In this document: in pieces, positions 9,612-18,110 of the stretch
How positions within the stretch are numbered: the first letter of the stretch is position 1
Layout of the letters: every line of letters begins with the position of its first letter
Origin: an uncultured Pontibacter sp.
GTDB lineage: Bacteria; Bacteroidota; Bacteroidia; Cytophagales; Hymenobacteraceae
Assembly (NCBI RefSeq): GCF_947495565.1
Contig: NZ_CANLZM010000004.1
Coordinates: forward strand, 1 to 64,000
Direction of reading: 5' to 3'
DNA length: 64,000 nucleotides
Notes under the pieces: generated by a model
Told to the model about the DNA's origin: nothing
The model's database searches: none
What the model saw: the letters and a program-made list of their open reading frames with translations, nothing else
Program-made: the position numbers and the translations under genes

Positions 9612-9645
9612 AAACAGCCAGCTTCTGTAAGGAGGCTGGCTGTTT
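9612..9645. terminator. Bidirectional terminator
   Basis: AAACAGCCAGC at 9612-9622 pairs with GCTGGCTGTTT at 9635-9645, between the convergent DUF2062 and OmpA-like genes. T-rich sequence follows on both strands. Confidence 0.85.
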
Positions 9646-9671
9646 GTTTAATGTGTATTCTGTTCAGTGGT

Positions 9672-10550
9672 TTAAGTTGTCTCTAGTATTTTGAACAGTT
9701 CGTCAAGTTTCGGTGTCAGGATGATCTCGGTACGGCGGTTTTTCTGGCGGGCTTCTTTGGTCTTGTCCTCAGCCAGAGGAATATACTTAGAGCGTCCAGA
9801 CGGTGTTACTCGTGTTGGGTCAACTCCTGCGTTTGCCAGTATACGTGTAATCTCAGTGGCGCGCAACACGCTCAGGTCCCAGTTATCCTGCATGCCTACA
9901 GTGCCTCTCGCAATCGGAACATCATCCGTATGGCCCTCTACCAGCACGTTTACATCCTGCTGCTCCTTCAGTACGCTAGCCAGCTTACGCAGGGCGTCTA
10001 CACCTTTAGGGTCTACTTTAGTTGAGCCGGAGTTAAACAGCAGCTGCTCTGCCAACGATACGTATACTTTACCGTTGCGCACATCAATAGTCAGGTCCTT
10101 GTCGTTGAAGCCAAGCAGGGCTTTGCTTACGCGGTTGCGCAGGTTGGCTACGGCTGCATCCTTCTCATCCAGAATACGCTGAAGTTCTGCGAGTCTTGCC
10201 TCACGGGCTTTCAGGTCTGCGTTCAGGCGCTCAATCTGCGATTTGCTCATATTCAGGTTCTCGCCCAGCGCTTTTCCTTCTTTCAGGGCTTTGGCCAGGC
10301 TTTCCTCATACTCGCGTTTCTGCTGCTCTAGCTGTGCACGCTCTTCCTCCAGGCTGGCTTTGGCTGCCTCTAAATCGGATTTCTGCTGCTCCAGTGTAGA
10401 TTTCTCTTGCTGCAACCCGGCTTTGTCTACCTCTAAGGCATTTTTACGGGACATCAGGTCATCGTACTTTTTCTTAGAAACCACGCACGACGAAAGCGAC
10501 ATACTACCAGCCAAAAGTATGATAGAAGCTTTAAATAGATGTTTTCTCAT
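9672..10550 (-). CDS. OmpA-family lipoprotein with coiled coil
   Basis: This 292-residue protein starts with a lipoprotein signal (lipobox LSSC, Cys at about residue 22). A long charged coiled coil rich in Gln, Glu and Lys spans about 30-145, and an OmpA C-terminal peptidoglycan-binding domain about 155-285. The domain shows VEGHTDDVPI, NWDLSVLRA and NRRTEI, which contain the Asp and Arg residues that bind diaminopimelate in this family. It probably tethers the outer membrane to the cell wall across a spacer coil. It is transcribed alone and shares a terminator region with the convergent DUF2062 gene. Confidence 0.9.
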   Translation of the reverse strand: MRKHLFKASIILLAGSMSLSSCVVSKKKYDDLMSRKNALEVDKAGLQQEKSTLEQQKSDLEAAKASLEEERAQLEQQKREYEESLAKALKEGKALGENLNMSKSQIERLNADLKAREARLAELQRILDEKDAAVANLRNRVSKALLGFNDKDLTIDVRNGKVYVSLAEQLLFNSGSTKVDPKGVDALRKLASVLKEQQDVNVLVEGHTDDVPIARGTVGMQDNWDLSVLRATEITRILANAGVDPTRVTPSGRSKYIPLAEDKTKEARQKNRRTEIILTPKLDELFKILETT

Positions 10551-10707
10551 TTGCTTTAGCTAAAAATTTGTAATAGGGTGTTAGCAAATATAGCAAAAAA
10601 CCAGTGATTTACTCAGCTTACTCTATATATGGAAATGATGCGCTAATATTTCACACCAATCTTTAATCAGCAGGTTTTGTAGATCAACTTAAAGAGTTGC
10701 TTAATAA

Positions 10708-11568
10708 TTAATCGAAGTCGAATGTTAAACCATGTGTTGGAGCAGGAGGAGTAGATGCAGCCTCACGCCCGATCATCGCCATTTTTCTTTCGCTTCCCCA
10801 GCGGTATTCCCCAATGCCGCCCACACTTTTAATGACGCGGTGGCAGGGGATAAGAAAGGCAATAGGATTACTGCCGATAGCAGTACCCACAGCACGACTG
10901 GCCTTGGGCATATTTATGTGGCGCGCCAAGTTGGCGTAGGAGCTAAGGTGCCCTTCCGGAATGCGCAGCAGTGCCTCCCATACTTTAAGTTGAAAGGGCG
11001 TACCGCTCAGGTGAAGCTTTATTCGCCCCTGCGCCGGCGCTATTGAATTTTGTAAGAAGGCGTTTACCTGCAGATGCATCGCTTCCTGCTGCTGCACAAG
11101 TATAGCCTTAGGCCATGCCTGCTGCAGCTCCTGAAAAGCCTGCTCCTGGTTTTGGTAAAAATGCAGGTGGCAAATTCCTTTATCTGTGGATGCTATAATG
11201 TATGCTCCGAAAAAGCAGTTGCCATAGCTGTAGTTAAGCTGAAGCTGACTTCCTTTCATTTTATACTGACCGGGTGTCATTCCCTCTATACTTACAAAGA
11301 GATCGTGCAGCCTGCCGCCGCCAGAGAGACCGGTGGTTGAGGAAGCCTCAAAAACCGATGCGCTTTGTGCCAGAACGGTTTTAGCGTGGTGCAGGGTTAG
11401 GTACTGCAGGAACTTCTTGGGGCTTACGCCTGCCCACTCTGTAAATACCCGCTGGAAATGGTGCGGACTTAAGTGTACATGGCTTGCCACCTGGTTTAAG
11501 GTAGGTTGCTGCTTGGCGTGCTGCCTGATGTAGCTTAAAGCCTGCGCAACAATATCATAATGATTCAT
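10708..11568 (-). CDS. AraC-type HTH fused to O6-alkylguanine-DNA alkyltransferase
   Basis: This 286-residue protein has an AraC-type helix-turn-helix region at about 10-100 and a methylguanine methyltransferase region at about 110-270. The acceptor cysteine is C242 in IPCHRVIKS, followed by GGIGEYRWG, which are hallmarks of Ogt/Ada C-terminal domains. It should transfer alkyl groups from O6-alkylguanine to itself and may regulate genes. It lacks the N-terminal zinc domain of E. coli Ada that repairs phosphotriesters, so an Ada-like switch by that route is not expected. This AraC-Ogt layout is common. The gene is flanked by stand-alone genes. Confidence 0.9.
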   Translation of the reverse strand: MNHYDIVAQALSYIRQHAKQQPTLNQVASHVHLSPHHFQRVFTEWAGVSPKKFLQYLTLHHAKTVLAQSASVFEASSTTGLSGGGRLHDLFVSIEGMTPGQYKMKGSQLQLNYSYGNCFFGAYIIASTDKGICHLHFYQNQEQAFQELQQAWPKAILVQQQEAMHLQVNAFLQNSIAPAQGRIKLHLSGTPFQLKVWEALLRIPEGHLSSYANLARHINMPKASRAVGTAIGSNPIAFLIPCHRVIKSVGGIGEYRWGSERKMAMIGREAASTPPAPTHGLTFDFD

Positions 11569-11636
11569 GGGGCAATTAGCTAAAACACGGCCATACTTTC
11601 AACCCGATTCTTGCGGATTTTATACTTGGTGCTAAC

Positions 11637-11668
11637 AAAAAATCCCCGGCCTTTGGGGCAGGGGATTA
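11637..11668 (-). terminator. Terminator after the first TPR gene
   Basis: AATCCCC at 11641-11647 pairs with GGGGATT at 11661-11667. Six A on the plus strand (11637-11642) give a T-run on the minus strand, matching the gene that ends at 11674. Confidence 0.8.
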
Positions 11669-11673
11669 AGTTT

Positions 11674-12390
11674 TTATTTTGAGGCACTCTCAGTGGTAGT
11701 GGCGTTAAAGAAACCTTGCGGGTCTGGCATCTGCGCTACCAGCTCCATAATGTAAGTATAATCTATGAGAGTCATGTTGATGTTGCGGCTCTTATGCAGG
11801 TAATCCCAGGCGTCGCTGTATTTTTTCTCGTGATATTTCACCATCGATAGATTATAGAGAGCATAAGCATTGGTTGAGTCCGCTGCGGTAGCTGTTTTCA
11901 AGTATGCGGCAGCCGCCTTCAGGTTTTTCTTCTTCTTTTTCTCCTTATATACGGCTAGGTATGATGAAGCCGCGTCTGAGAGCAGCAGGGAGTTGTTTGG
12001 TGCCAGCGCCATAGCTTTTTCGTACATAGAAATGGCATGCTGATGGTCTCCTCTGGCTGATGTTACCAAGCCAAAAGCCCAATAAGCATCTTTGTTATCC
12101 GGGTTCAGAAGCCAGGCTAGGTTAAAGCGGTACATGGCTGTATCAGCTTGGCCCTCGTTCAGGTACTCCCAACCACGCGCCATAAAAAAACTGCTGGCCT
12201 CCTTGCGGTCCCTGAAGTTTTTATCGCAACTGGTCAGGAACTTCTCGTCTTGTTTTTGTTCGGCTTCGGTTTTCTGAATTTCACCGAACATCGGTAAAAT
12301 TTTTGGGCTAAGCTCAGCGGGATGTTCCTGGGCAAGGCTAAGGGTTGTGGCGCATGCAAATGCCAAAACGGCTAAAAATATTCTTTTCAT
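11674..12390 (-). CDS. Secreted TPR-repeat protein
   Basis: This 238-residue protein has a signal peptide ending near SLAQ (about residue 20) and TPR-like helices over about 70-225. A run of lysines (KEKKKKKN) interrupts the repeats near residue 150. It is a paralogue of the product of the next gene upstream: both share NxAWLL/M, YWxxGLV, AWDYLH and a C-terminal DPQG at similar positions. TPR proteins usually scaffold protein contacts; the partner here is unknown. The two paralogues lie 92 bases apart on one strand and arose by duplication. Confidence 0.75.
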   Translation of the reverse strand: MKRIFLAVLAFACATTLSLAQEHPAELSPKILPMFGEIQKTEAEQKQDEKFLTSCDKNFRDRKEASSFFMARGWEYLNEGQADTAMYRFNLAWLLNPDNKDAYWAFGLVTSARGDHQHAISMYEKAMALAPNNSLLLSDAASSYLAVYKEKKKKKNLKAAAAYLKTATAADSTNAYALYNLSMVKYHEKKYSDAWDYLHKSRNINMTLIDYTYIMELVAQMPDPQGFFNATTTESASK

Positions 12391-12481
12391 AAAAAGGTTA
12401 GAGCTATACTATAAAAGACATGGCGCTCGCTATCAGGAGCGGTAATGTATAAAAGTAGCACAGCCGCGCTATACTTGCAAA

Positions 12482-13210
12482 TTACCTTTCCGGTTGGGCA
12501 ACATAAATTCCTTGCGGGTCACGCTCCTGCGCTAACAGGGCTGCTATAAATGTTTTGTCTTCTTTCTCCTTATCCTGCCGGATGCTCTGGTGCAGGTAGT
12601 CCCAGGCCGGCCCGAACTCAAGCAGATAGTAGCTACTCACGGCAAGTTTATAATATGTGTCCGCCGTGTCGTCAGGGTTTAGCTGAAGGGCCCGCTCCAG
12701 TAGTTTTTTACTTTGCTGCAGATCGTCCGGTGTACTGTATTGGTAAAAGCGGGCCAGGTGGGTTGTAGCCACATCTGTTAGCAAGCGTGCGTTCTCCTTA
12801 TCTTTGTCCAAGGCGCGGTATAGGATGTAAAGCGCTTTGTCGTACTCTTCCTGCTGCCCGTATACCAAACCGTATCCCCAGTAAATTTCGTTGTTGCTGC
12901 GGTCCATAAGCCAGGCGCGGTTAAAAAACACCAGTGCCGAATCCAGCTTATCCTCATTGAAAGTCCGCTTTGCCTGCAGCACATAATAATCGGCTGCCAG
13001 TTTCGTGCTCTTAAATTTACCTTTGTTCTCCTCCAGAAATTTATTCTGCTTGGCCGCGGCTTCTGGTGTGGCTGGCGCCATTGGCGGAATTACTTCCTGC
13101 ATCGTCAGCCTTGCCTGCTGTGGCTGGTGGTTTTCTGTCAGGGCATTTTGCATGTTACATCCACTTAAACCTAAGGCTAATGCTCCTGCCGCTGCTATCC
13201 ATTTCTGCAT
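12482..13210 (-). CDS. TPR-repeat lipoprotein, paralogue of the neighbouring gene
   Basis: This 242-residue protein has a lipoprotein signal (lipobox LSGC, Cys at about residue 18) and TPR-like helices over about 70-230. Shared motifs with the next gene are FNRAWLM, YWGYGLVYG, AWDYLHQS and RDPQG. This copy is lipid-anchored, whereas the other has a signal peptide ending in AQ, so the duplicates may sit at different places in the envelope. It is divergent from the Xre-RES pair, with the toxin-antitoxin promoter region between them. The function is unknown. Confidence 0.75.
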   Translation of the reverse strand: MQKWIAAAGALALGLSGCNMQNALTENHQPQQARLTMQEVIPPMAPATPEAAAKQNKFLEENKGKFKSTKLAADYYVLQAKRTFNEDKLDSALVFFNRAWLMDRSNNEIYWGYGLVYGQQEEYDKALYILYRALDKDKENARLLTDVATTHLARFYQYSTPDDLQQSKKLLERALQLNPDDTADTYYKLAVSSYYLLEFGPAWDYLHQSIRQDKEKEDKTFIAALLAQERDPQGIYVAQPER

Positions 13211-13300
13211 TTTATACTTTAACTGGTTTTGCTCTCTAACGCAGTTGCACCTGCTTTAGTACCAACATGAGTCAGATACTGGCATCGAGAAACTATAATG

Positions 13301-13327
13301 CGACAATTGGCGTTATAATACCGACAA
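13301..13327. promoter_or_regulatory. Candidate Xre operator with three half-sites
   Basis: The half-site CGNCAA occurs as CGACAA at 13301-13306, inverted as TTGGCG at 13307-13312, and again as CGACAA at 13322-13327. The first two form the palindrome CGNCAATTGNCG; the last two form a 21-bp imperfect palindrome centred at 13317. The block ends 6 bases before a TAnnTTTG promoter box, a fitting place for autorepression by the antitoxin. Binding is inferred. Confidence 0.5.
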
Positions 13328-13333
13328 GTTTCT

Positions 13334-13341
13334 TATATTTG
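13334..13341 (+). promoter_or_regulatory. -7 promoter box of the Xre-RES operon
   Basis: TATATTTG matches the Bacteroidota -7 consensus TAnnTTTG exactly and lies 21 bases before the ATG at 13363. A TTG at 13307-13309 could be the -33 element, but the spacing of 24 is longer than usual. The box decides the choice of start for the antitoxin. Confidence 0.5.
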
Positions 13342-13362
13342 AAACACTTAACAGCCAACACC

Positions 13363-13791
13363 ATGGGACAAGCCTTCAGTCTGGACAGTAGCATGAGCTA
13401 CAAATTAATAGATGATAAGGACGTATTTATGCTGATCAGCACAGTGCGTGAAGGTATAAAATACGCCTTGTTTCAGACCATTGCCGATAAAATACCCTTT
13501 AGTGTAGGGGAGTGGTCTAATTTCCTGCATCTGTCGGAACGTACTTTTCAGCGATACAAAAAAGAGAAACGCACTTTTGACCCGCTGCACTCTGAGAAGA
13601 TTCTGGAGATTACGCTGCTGTATAACAAAGGCACAGAAGTATTTGGCGACAAGGCAAATTTCAATGCCTGGCTTGAGGCTAAGAACGTGGCGTTGGGAGG
13701 CTTAAAACCTAAAGAATTATTAGACAGCACCTTCGGTATTAACCTTTTGCGCGATGAGTTAACGCGCATCGAACATGGTGTGCTGGCATGA
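13363..13791 (+). CDS. Xre/MbcA/ParS-type antitoxin of a RES toxin pair
   Basis: This 142-residue antitoxin has a helix-turn-helix-like N-terminal half (FSVGEWSNFLHLSERTFQRYKKE, given here as its boundaries at about residues 50-70). The C-terminal half, LLYNKGTEVFGDKANFNAWLEAKN through LGGLKPKELLDSTFGINLL, is the DUF2384 toxin-binding type. The frame is open to an ATG at 13267, but a perfect -7 box and operator-like repeats lie inside that extension, so I start at 13363. Its stop overlaps the toxin start by four bases (ATGA), so the two are translationally coupled. In studied Xre-RES systems the antitoxin neutralises an NAD-degrading toxin and represses its own operon. Confidence 0.9.
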   Translation: MGQAFSLDSSMSYKLIDDKDVFMLISTVREGIKYALFQTIADKIPFSVGEWSNFLHLSERTFQRYKKEKRTFDPLHSEKILEITLLYNKGTEVFGDKANFNAWLEAKNVALGGLKPKELLDSTFGINLLRDELTRIEHGVLA

Positions 13792-14252
13792 TTGTTTACC
13801 GCCTCAGCAGAGGTCCCTATCGTAACGACCTTTCAGGGCGCGGTGCGGAAATAGCGGGCGGCCGCTGGAACAGCAAAGGCACAGCCATACTTTACACCAG
13901 CGAGTCTATAGCCCTTTGCACCGTTGAGATTGCCGTACATATGCCGCTGGGTATTGTGCCGAAAGATTATTACCTCGTGCGCATTGAGATTCCGGATGAT
14001 GTAAGTATAAAAACACTGTCCGAAGCAGATATGCCCGCTGACTGGAAATCATTGCCGCACGCTAACAGTACGCAAGAGCTCGGCGACAATTTTGTGCAGC
14101 AGCAGGAGCATTTGGTACTGAAAGTCCCTTCAGCTACAGTGCAGGGCAACTATAATTTTCTGGTAAACCCATACCACCCTGAGTTCAATAAAGTAAAAGT
14201 AATAGACACAGCTATTTTTGAGTTCGATAAGCGGCTATTCGTTAAAGAATAG
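13788..14252 (+). CDS. RES-domain toxin (NAD+ degrading)
   Basis: This 154-residue protein has the RES triad in place: R26 in GGRWN, E47 in CTVEIAVH and S115 in VPSATV, with Y36 in ILYTS. The late NPYHPEF motif is also family-typical, and the length is usual. Characterised RES toxins, such as those of Pseudomonas putida and Mycobacterium tuberculosis (MbcT), deplete cellular NAD+ by hydrolysis or phosphorolysis. All catalytic residues are intact, so the toxin should be active unless bound by the antitoxin encoded directly upstream. Nothing marks the pair as part of a mobile element; it sits among core genes. Confidence 0.93.
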   Translation: MIVYRLSRGPYRNDLSGRGAEIAGGRWNSKGTAILYTSESIALCTVEIAVHMPLGIVPKDYYLVRIEIPDDVSIKTLSEADMPADWKSLPHANSTQELGDNFVQQQEHLVLKVPSATVQGNYNFLVNPYHPEFNKVKVIDTAIFEFDKRLFVKE

Positions 14253-14515
14253 TAAGGTATAACTTTACCAGGTGCAGAAATCATACTTTGTAATAAGTCC
14301 ATCAGCACCTTTGAAAGGCTCAGGTTAGCACTAATTTCCAGGAACAGCGCTAAATGGTCTTCAGGCAATATATTTCTCCCCTCGCAGCGTGTTCAGACAT
14401 GTTTACAACAAGTAACATGAGAATACAGGCTGATAAAGCTACTAAACTGATGGCTTAACATTAAATTGACTTCAGGTATATATATTGTTTCCGTTGTAGA
14501 TCCTAACTTAGCGGC

Positions 14516-15787
14516 ATGAAACGTTTTAAGACTTTACTACTTGCCCTGTTTATGGCAGCGCCCGCAATGGCGCAAAGTATAACAGCGCAACAGGTGGTGG
14601 AAGGGCGCAGCAACAGCCCTGAGCAAATGGAGAAGCCGTATGTGATCATGGTCTCGGCGGATGGTTTTCGCTACGATTATGCAGAAAAGTATAGGGCCAA
14701 GCATTTAAAAGCATTTGCAGCAGAAGGTGTGCAAGCGGAGTCTATGGTGCCGTCGTTTCCGTCTAAAACTTTTCCGAACCATTATACGTTGGTAACCGGC
14801 ATGTATCCTGTTAGCCACGGCCTGGTTGGCAATAGCTTTTATGACCCAAAGCGAAATGACACTTTCTATATCAACGACAGAAAGAAAGTAACGGATGCCA
14901 GTTGGTATGGAGGGGTGCCGCTGTGGGTATTGGCTGAGCAGCAGCAATTGCTTTCTGCCAGTTTTTATTGGGTGGGTTCTGAGGCGCCCATTTTAGATAC
15001 TTATCCTACGTATTGGTATCGTTATAACGAAGATGTGAAATTCAAGAAACGTGTGCAGGCAGTGGTTGACTGGTTGCAGTTGCCGGAGGAAAAGCGCCCG
15101 CACCTGATCACCTTTTATATGCCGGAAGTGGACCATGCTGGCCACACATTCGGACCTGAGTCGCCGGAAACGTCTTCTGAAGTAAGGCGATTGGACAAGC
15201 GGATGAAGCAGCTTACAGACGCAGTTGCCAAAACGGGGCTGCCTGTCAATTATATTTTTGTGTCTGATCATGGCATGACGCAGATAGACCAGCAGTCTAC
15301 TATTTTGCTGCCGCCCTTTATCAATGAAAATGATTTTAAGATAGTAAGTGGAGGTACAATGACAGAACTCCATGCCACCAATGCAGCGGCCATACTTCCT
15401 CTCTACCAAAAACTGAAGTCTAACCCTAGCCAGTATTATGATGCGTACCTGAAAGATGAAATGCCGGCGCATTTAAACTATAGCGGCAAACAGGATCGTT
15501 ACAATCGGGTGGGAGATATAGTGCTGGTAGCAAAGGCGCCTAAACTGTTTGCCTCGTCTTCAGGGCGTATGCCAGCGCCAGGCAACCACGGTTTCGACCC
15601 AATAGCTGTAAAAGATATGCATGCCACGTTTATAGCCTGGGGCCCGAATTTTAAAGAAGGCCTTAAAGTCGGGACTTTTAGCAATGTGCAGGTGTACGCG
15701 ATAGTGGCAAAGTTACTGGGCCTGCCATACAGCCACCAGATTGACGGGGACGATACAGTTGCTGAGCAAGTGTTAAAAGCTGAATAA
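14516..15787 (+). CDS. Secreted nucleotide pyrophosphatase/phosphodiesterase (alkaline phosphatase superfamily)
   Basis: This 423-residue protein has a signal peptide ending near PAMAQ (about residue 19). The metal site is complete: MVSADGF (Asp), FPSKTFPNHYTLVTG (Thr nucleophile), EVDHAGHTFGPES (Asp, His), VSDHGM (Asp, His) and PGNHGFDP (His). This fits the NPP branch of the superfamily, which hydrolyses phosphodiester or pyrophosphate bonds with two zinc ions. It acts in the periplasm or outside the cell, probably releasing phosphate or nucleosides. The true substrate is unknown. The gene is transcribed alone. Confidence 0.92.
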   Translation: MKRFKTLLLALFMAAPAMAQSITAQQVVEGRSNSPEQMEKPYVIMVSADGFRYDYAEKYRAKHLKAFAAEGVQAESMVPSFPSKTFPNHYTLVTGMYPVSHGLVGNSFYDPKRNDTFYINDRKKVTDASWYGGVPLWVLAEQQQLLSASFYWVGSEAPILDTYPTYWYRYNEDVKFKKRVQAVVDWLQLPEEKRPHLITFYMPEVDHAGHTFGPESPETSSEVRRLDKRMKQLTDAVAKTGLPVNYIFVSDHGMTQIDQQSTILLPPFINENDFKIVSGGTMTELHATNAAAILPLYQKLKSNPSQYYDAYLKDEMPAHLNYSGKQDRYNRVGDIVLVAKAPKLFASSSGRMPAPGNHGFDPIAVKDMHATFIAWGPNFKEGLKVGTFSNVQVYAIVAKLLGLPYSHQIDGDDTVAEQVLKAE

Positions 15788-15841
15788 TGAACGGATGGAG
15801 CTGCTATACTTTAGTAGCTCCATCCATGGTTCTGAAAGAAG

Positions 15842-16441
15842 TTATCTGCCCGGTAAATACACCTGCAGGCCAAGTGCCAGGTTCAAGCCGGACTCACCGC
15901 TTCCCACAGATATATCGGCGCTGGTGCGGGTGTAGCCAAGTATAGCTTCAAGTGCTACGTTTTGAGCCACAAAATGAGCATAACCTGCTCTTAAGCCAAA
16001 TACACCTGAAAACACGGAATCTCCTTCGCTATCTTCTTCGGAGCTACCTCCTATACCTGCAACTACCTCACCAAACCAGCGGTGTGTAGGGGCGGCACCC
16101 TCCGGGAAGTAATACCGTGCAAACGGTGTTAAGCCATACCTGAATGTTTCTCCTCCGTCATAGATATCGAGCCCTAGCTGTATTTCCGTTCCGATAGCCG
16201 CATTATCGCTTAAAAAGTAGCCTGCTCGGGGATTAACGTTCAAGGTAAAGAAATCTGAATCGAAGTTGAACCCGATATTGCCTATACTTGCACCCACAAG
16301 CCAGTTGCCCTCCCGAATAGCCTCTGCTGAGACAGGGGCAGTGGTTTGCGGTCCTCTTTGCCTTATTTCTTCTTCAACCTGCGCCGAGGCGGAGATAGTT
16401 ACTAATATCAGCATTGCAGCCAGTAAAATTGTTCGTTTCAT
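15842..16441 (-). CDS. Small outer-membrane beta-barrel (porin-like) protein
   Basis: This 199-residue protein has a signal peptide (KRTILLAAMLILVTISASAQ) and then alternating beta strands ending in LNLALGLQVYLPGR, typical of eight-stranded barrels of the PF13505 type. The frame extends 11 codons further up to 16474, but the residues MNYLYLNIKYI would block a clean signal peptide, so I start at the internal Met (16441). Function unknown; such barrels are often structural or adhesive. The gene is convergent with the phosphodiesterase gene. Confidence 0.8.
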   Translation of the reverse strand: MKRTILLAAMLILVTISASAQVEEEIRQRGPQTTAPVSAEAIREGNWLVGASIGNIGFNFDSDFFTLNVNPRAGYFLSDNAAIGTEIQLGLDIYDGGETFRYGLTPFARYYFPEGAAPTHRWFGEVVAGIGGSSEEDSEGDSVFSGVFGLRAGYAHFVAQNVALEAILGYTRTSADISVGSGESGLNLALGLQVYLPGR

Positions 16442-16763
16442 AATATACTTGATATTTAGATACAGATAATTCATATTTTTTTGTGATAAAATTAGTATTT
16501 ATATTAACGATACAATATTTTAAGAGTTATTTAATATGGTAAAGCTCCTTGGAAATCAAGTGTTTAGCTGTTTTAAGTAAGTACATGTACTTAGCAGATT
16601 GTGAGCTTTGATTGTACTTAAAAGATTTTAGTAACGCAATTAATTTAGCCAGAGCATTGCCGGAAGCTAATCATCAGGAATACAATAATTTATAAAGGAC
16701 AGGACTCCTTTAGTATAAGAAATTCATATATAGTATATTAGACCATAAATCAAAGTAACTGAT
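16442..16763. other. Divergent spacer, 322 bases, AT-rich, no gene
   Basis: No convincing ORF lies here. It holds the palindrome and half-site described separately at 16578-16620 and presumably the promoters of the small barrel gene (minus) and the serine hydrolase gene (plus). I see no RNA gene. Confidence 0.6.
16578..16620. promoter_or_regulatory. 16-bp palindrome plus repeated half-site
   Basis: TAAGTACATGTACTTA at 16578-16593 is a perfect palindrome. Its right half TGTACTTA recurs in the same orientation at 16613-16620, 27 bases on. This looks like a dimer operator with an auxiliary half-site in front of the serine hydrolase gene; the regulator is unknown. Confidence 0.45.
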
Positions 16764-18029
16764 ATGTCAAAAACGATTCTTGTGCTGCTTCTGCTGTTTT
16801 TGCCCATTACTTTTGCTTCGCATGCCCAGTCCAGAAAAGATAAAAAAATGCTGGAGCGGCTCCTGAAAAAACAACAGGACTCGCTGGTTAAGGCCGTCAT
16901 GCAGAAACCTGAAAAATATCACCTTCAAATTATTTATACTCAGATTGACCGGGATGACAAGAACAGGGCTATATTTAAGACTTACTCTTTTGGCGTTGAT
17001 ACAACCCGCTACTTTTACCCTGCCAGCACAGTAAAGCTAGCCGCCGCTGCCGCTGCCCTCGAAAAACTGAATGATCTGAACATAGATGGCCTGAACAAGT
17101 ATACTCCGCTCCGAATTGACAGTGCCTATGCGCAGCAAACCCGAGTTTTAACGGATAGCAGTGCTGTCGATAACCGCCCATCTGTGGCTCATTATATCCG
17201 GAAAGTTTTTTTGGTAAGTGATAACGATGCCTTTAACAGACTGTATGAGTTTGTGGGCCAGGAGCGACTAAACAAGACCTTGCATGATAAAGGCTACAGA
17301 GAAGTGCGCCTGCTGCACAGGCTGTCGGTTTTAGACGGGGAGGAGCGGGCGCGCTACACCAACCCAATGACTTTTTATACTTCAGAAGGAAAGATTGTTT
17401 ACGAACAAGCACTTGCGTTAAATGCCCATACTTATTCTAACAGACTTAAGACAACTAACCTGGGTAATGGCTACTACAGCAAAGGCAAATTGGTAAATAA
17501 GCCAATGGATTTCTCAGATAAGAACTACATTTCCTTGGCAAGCCTGCACGGCATTTTACAGTCTTTGGTGTTCCCGAAAGATGTAGCTCCTGAGCGCCGG
17601 TTTAACCTGACGGAGGAGGACTATACTTTTCTGTACCGTTATATGAGTATGCTGCCCCGTGAAAGCGACTACCCAAAATATGACCCCTCAGAATATTATG
17701 ACAGCTATGTGAAGTTCTTTATGTTCGGAGATAACATAGGGCAAATGCCTGAAAACATCCGGATATTCAATAAAGTCGGGAATGCCTATGGCTACATGAT
17801 TGATAATGCTTATGTGGTTGACTTCGATAACCGGGTAGAATTTCTGCTATCAGCTGTGATACTTGCTAACGAAAATATGGTGTTTAATAGTGATGATTAT
17901 CAGTATGAAACGGTTGCCCTTCCGTTTCTGACAAAATTAGGCCAGGCAGTTTACCAGCATGAGTTAAACCGTAAGCGCAAGTATAAACCAAACCTGGCGC
18001 GTTACAAAGCTGCTGCCAATATGCCCTAA
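16764..18029 (+). CDS. Secreted serine hydrolase, class A beta-lactamase fold
   Basis: This 421-residue protein has a signal peptide ending near SHAQ (about residue 22). It then has YPASTVKLA (the SxxK active-site motif, Ser near residue 92), VSDNDAFNRLYE (SDN motif), and KVGNAYGY late in the sequence, where a KTG-like motif would be expected. This is the PF13354 type found in Bacteroidota as uncharacterised serine hydrolases. It is larger than true class A enzymes (about 290 residues) and has an insert-rich C-terminal half, so beta-lactam resistance should not be assumed. A peptidoglycan or peptide substrate is possible. Confidence 0.82.
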   Translation: MSKTILVLLLLFLPITFASHAQSRKDKKMLERLLKKQQDSLVKAVMQKPEKYHLQIIYTQIDRDDKNRAIFKTYSFGVDTTRYFYPASTVKLAAAAAALEKLNDLNIDGLNKYTPLRIDSAYAQQTRVLTDSSAVDNRPSVAHYIRKVFLVSDNDAFNRLYEFVGQERLNKTLHDKGYREVRLLHRLSVLDGEERARYTNPMTFYTSEGKIVYEQALALNAHTYSNRLKTTNLGNGYYSKGKLVNKPMDFSDKNYISLASLHGILQSLVFPKDVAPERRFNLTEEDYTFLYRYMSMLPRESDYPKYDPSEYYDSYVKFFMFGDNIGQMPENIRIFNKVGNAYGYMIDNAYVVDFDNRVEFLLSAVILANENMVFNSDDYQYETVALPFLTKLGQAVYQHELNRKRKYKPNLARYKAAANMP

Positions 18030-18050
18030 GTATGTCAAGTTATATGAGCT

Positions 18051-18089
18051 TAAACGATAAGCCCTGTATCAGACAGGGCTTATCGTTTA
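18051..18089. terminator. Bidirectional terminator with a 17-bp perfect stem
   Basis: The arm 18051-18067 (TAAACGATAAGCCCTGT) is exactly complementary to 18073-18089, with a 5-base loop. It serves both the serine hydrolase gene and the convergent lipoprotein gene. Confidence 0.92.
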
Positions 18090-18110
18090 ATGTTTTTGAC
18101 GTGGAGTTGA

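Noticed and set aside
13267..13362. 96-base N-terminal extension of the Xre antitoxin
   Set aside because: It contains an exact -7 promoter box and operator-like half-sites, so it is non-coding.
16764..18029. Reading the class A-like serine hydrolase as a beta-lactamase resistance gene
   Set aside because: The protein is much longer than true class A enzymes and has a KVG in place of KTG; resistance is not supported by sequence alone.
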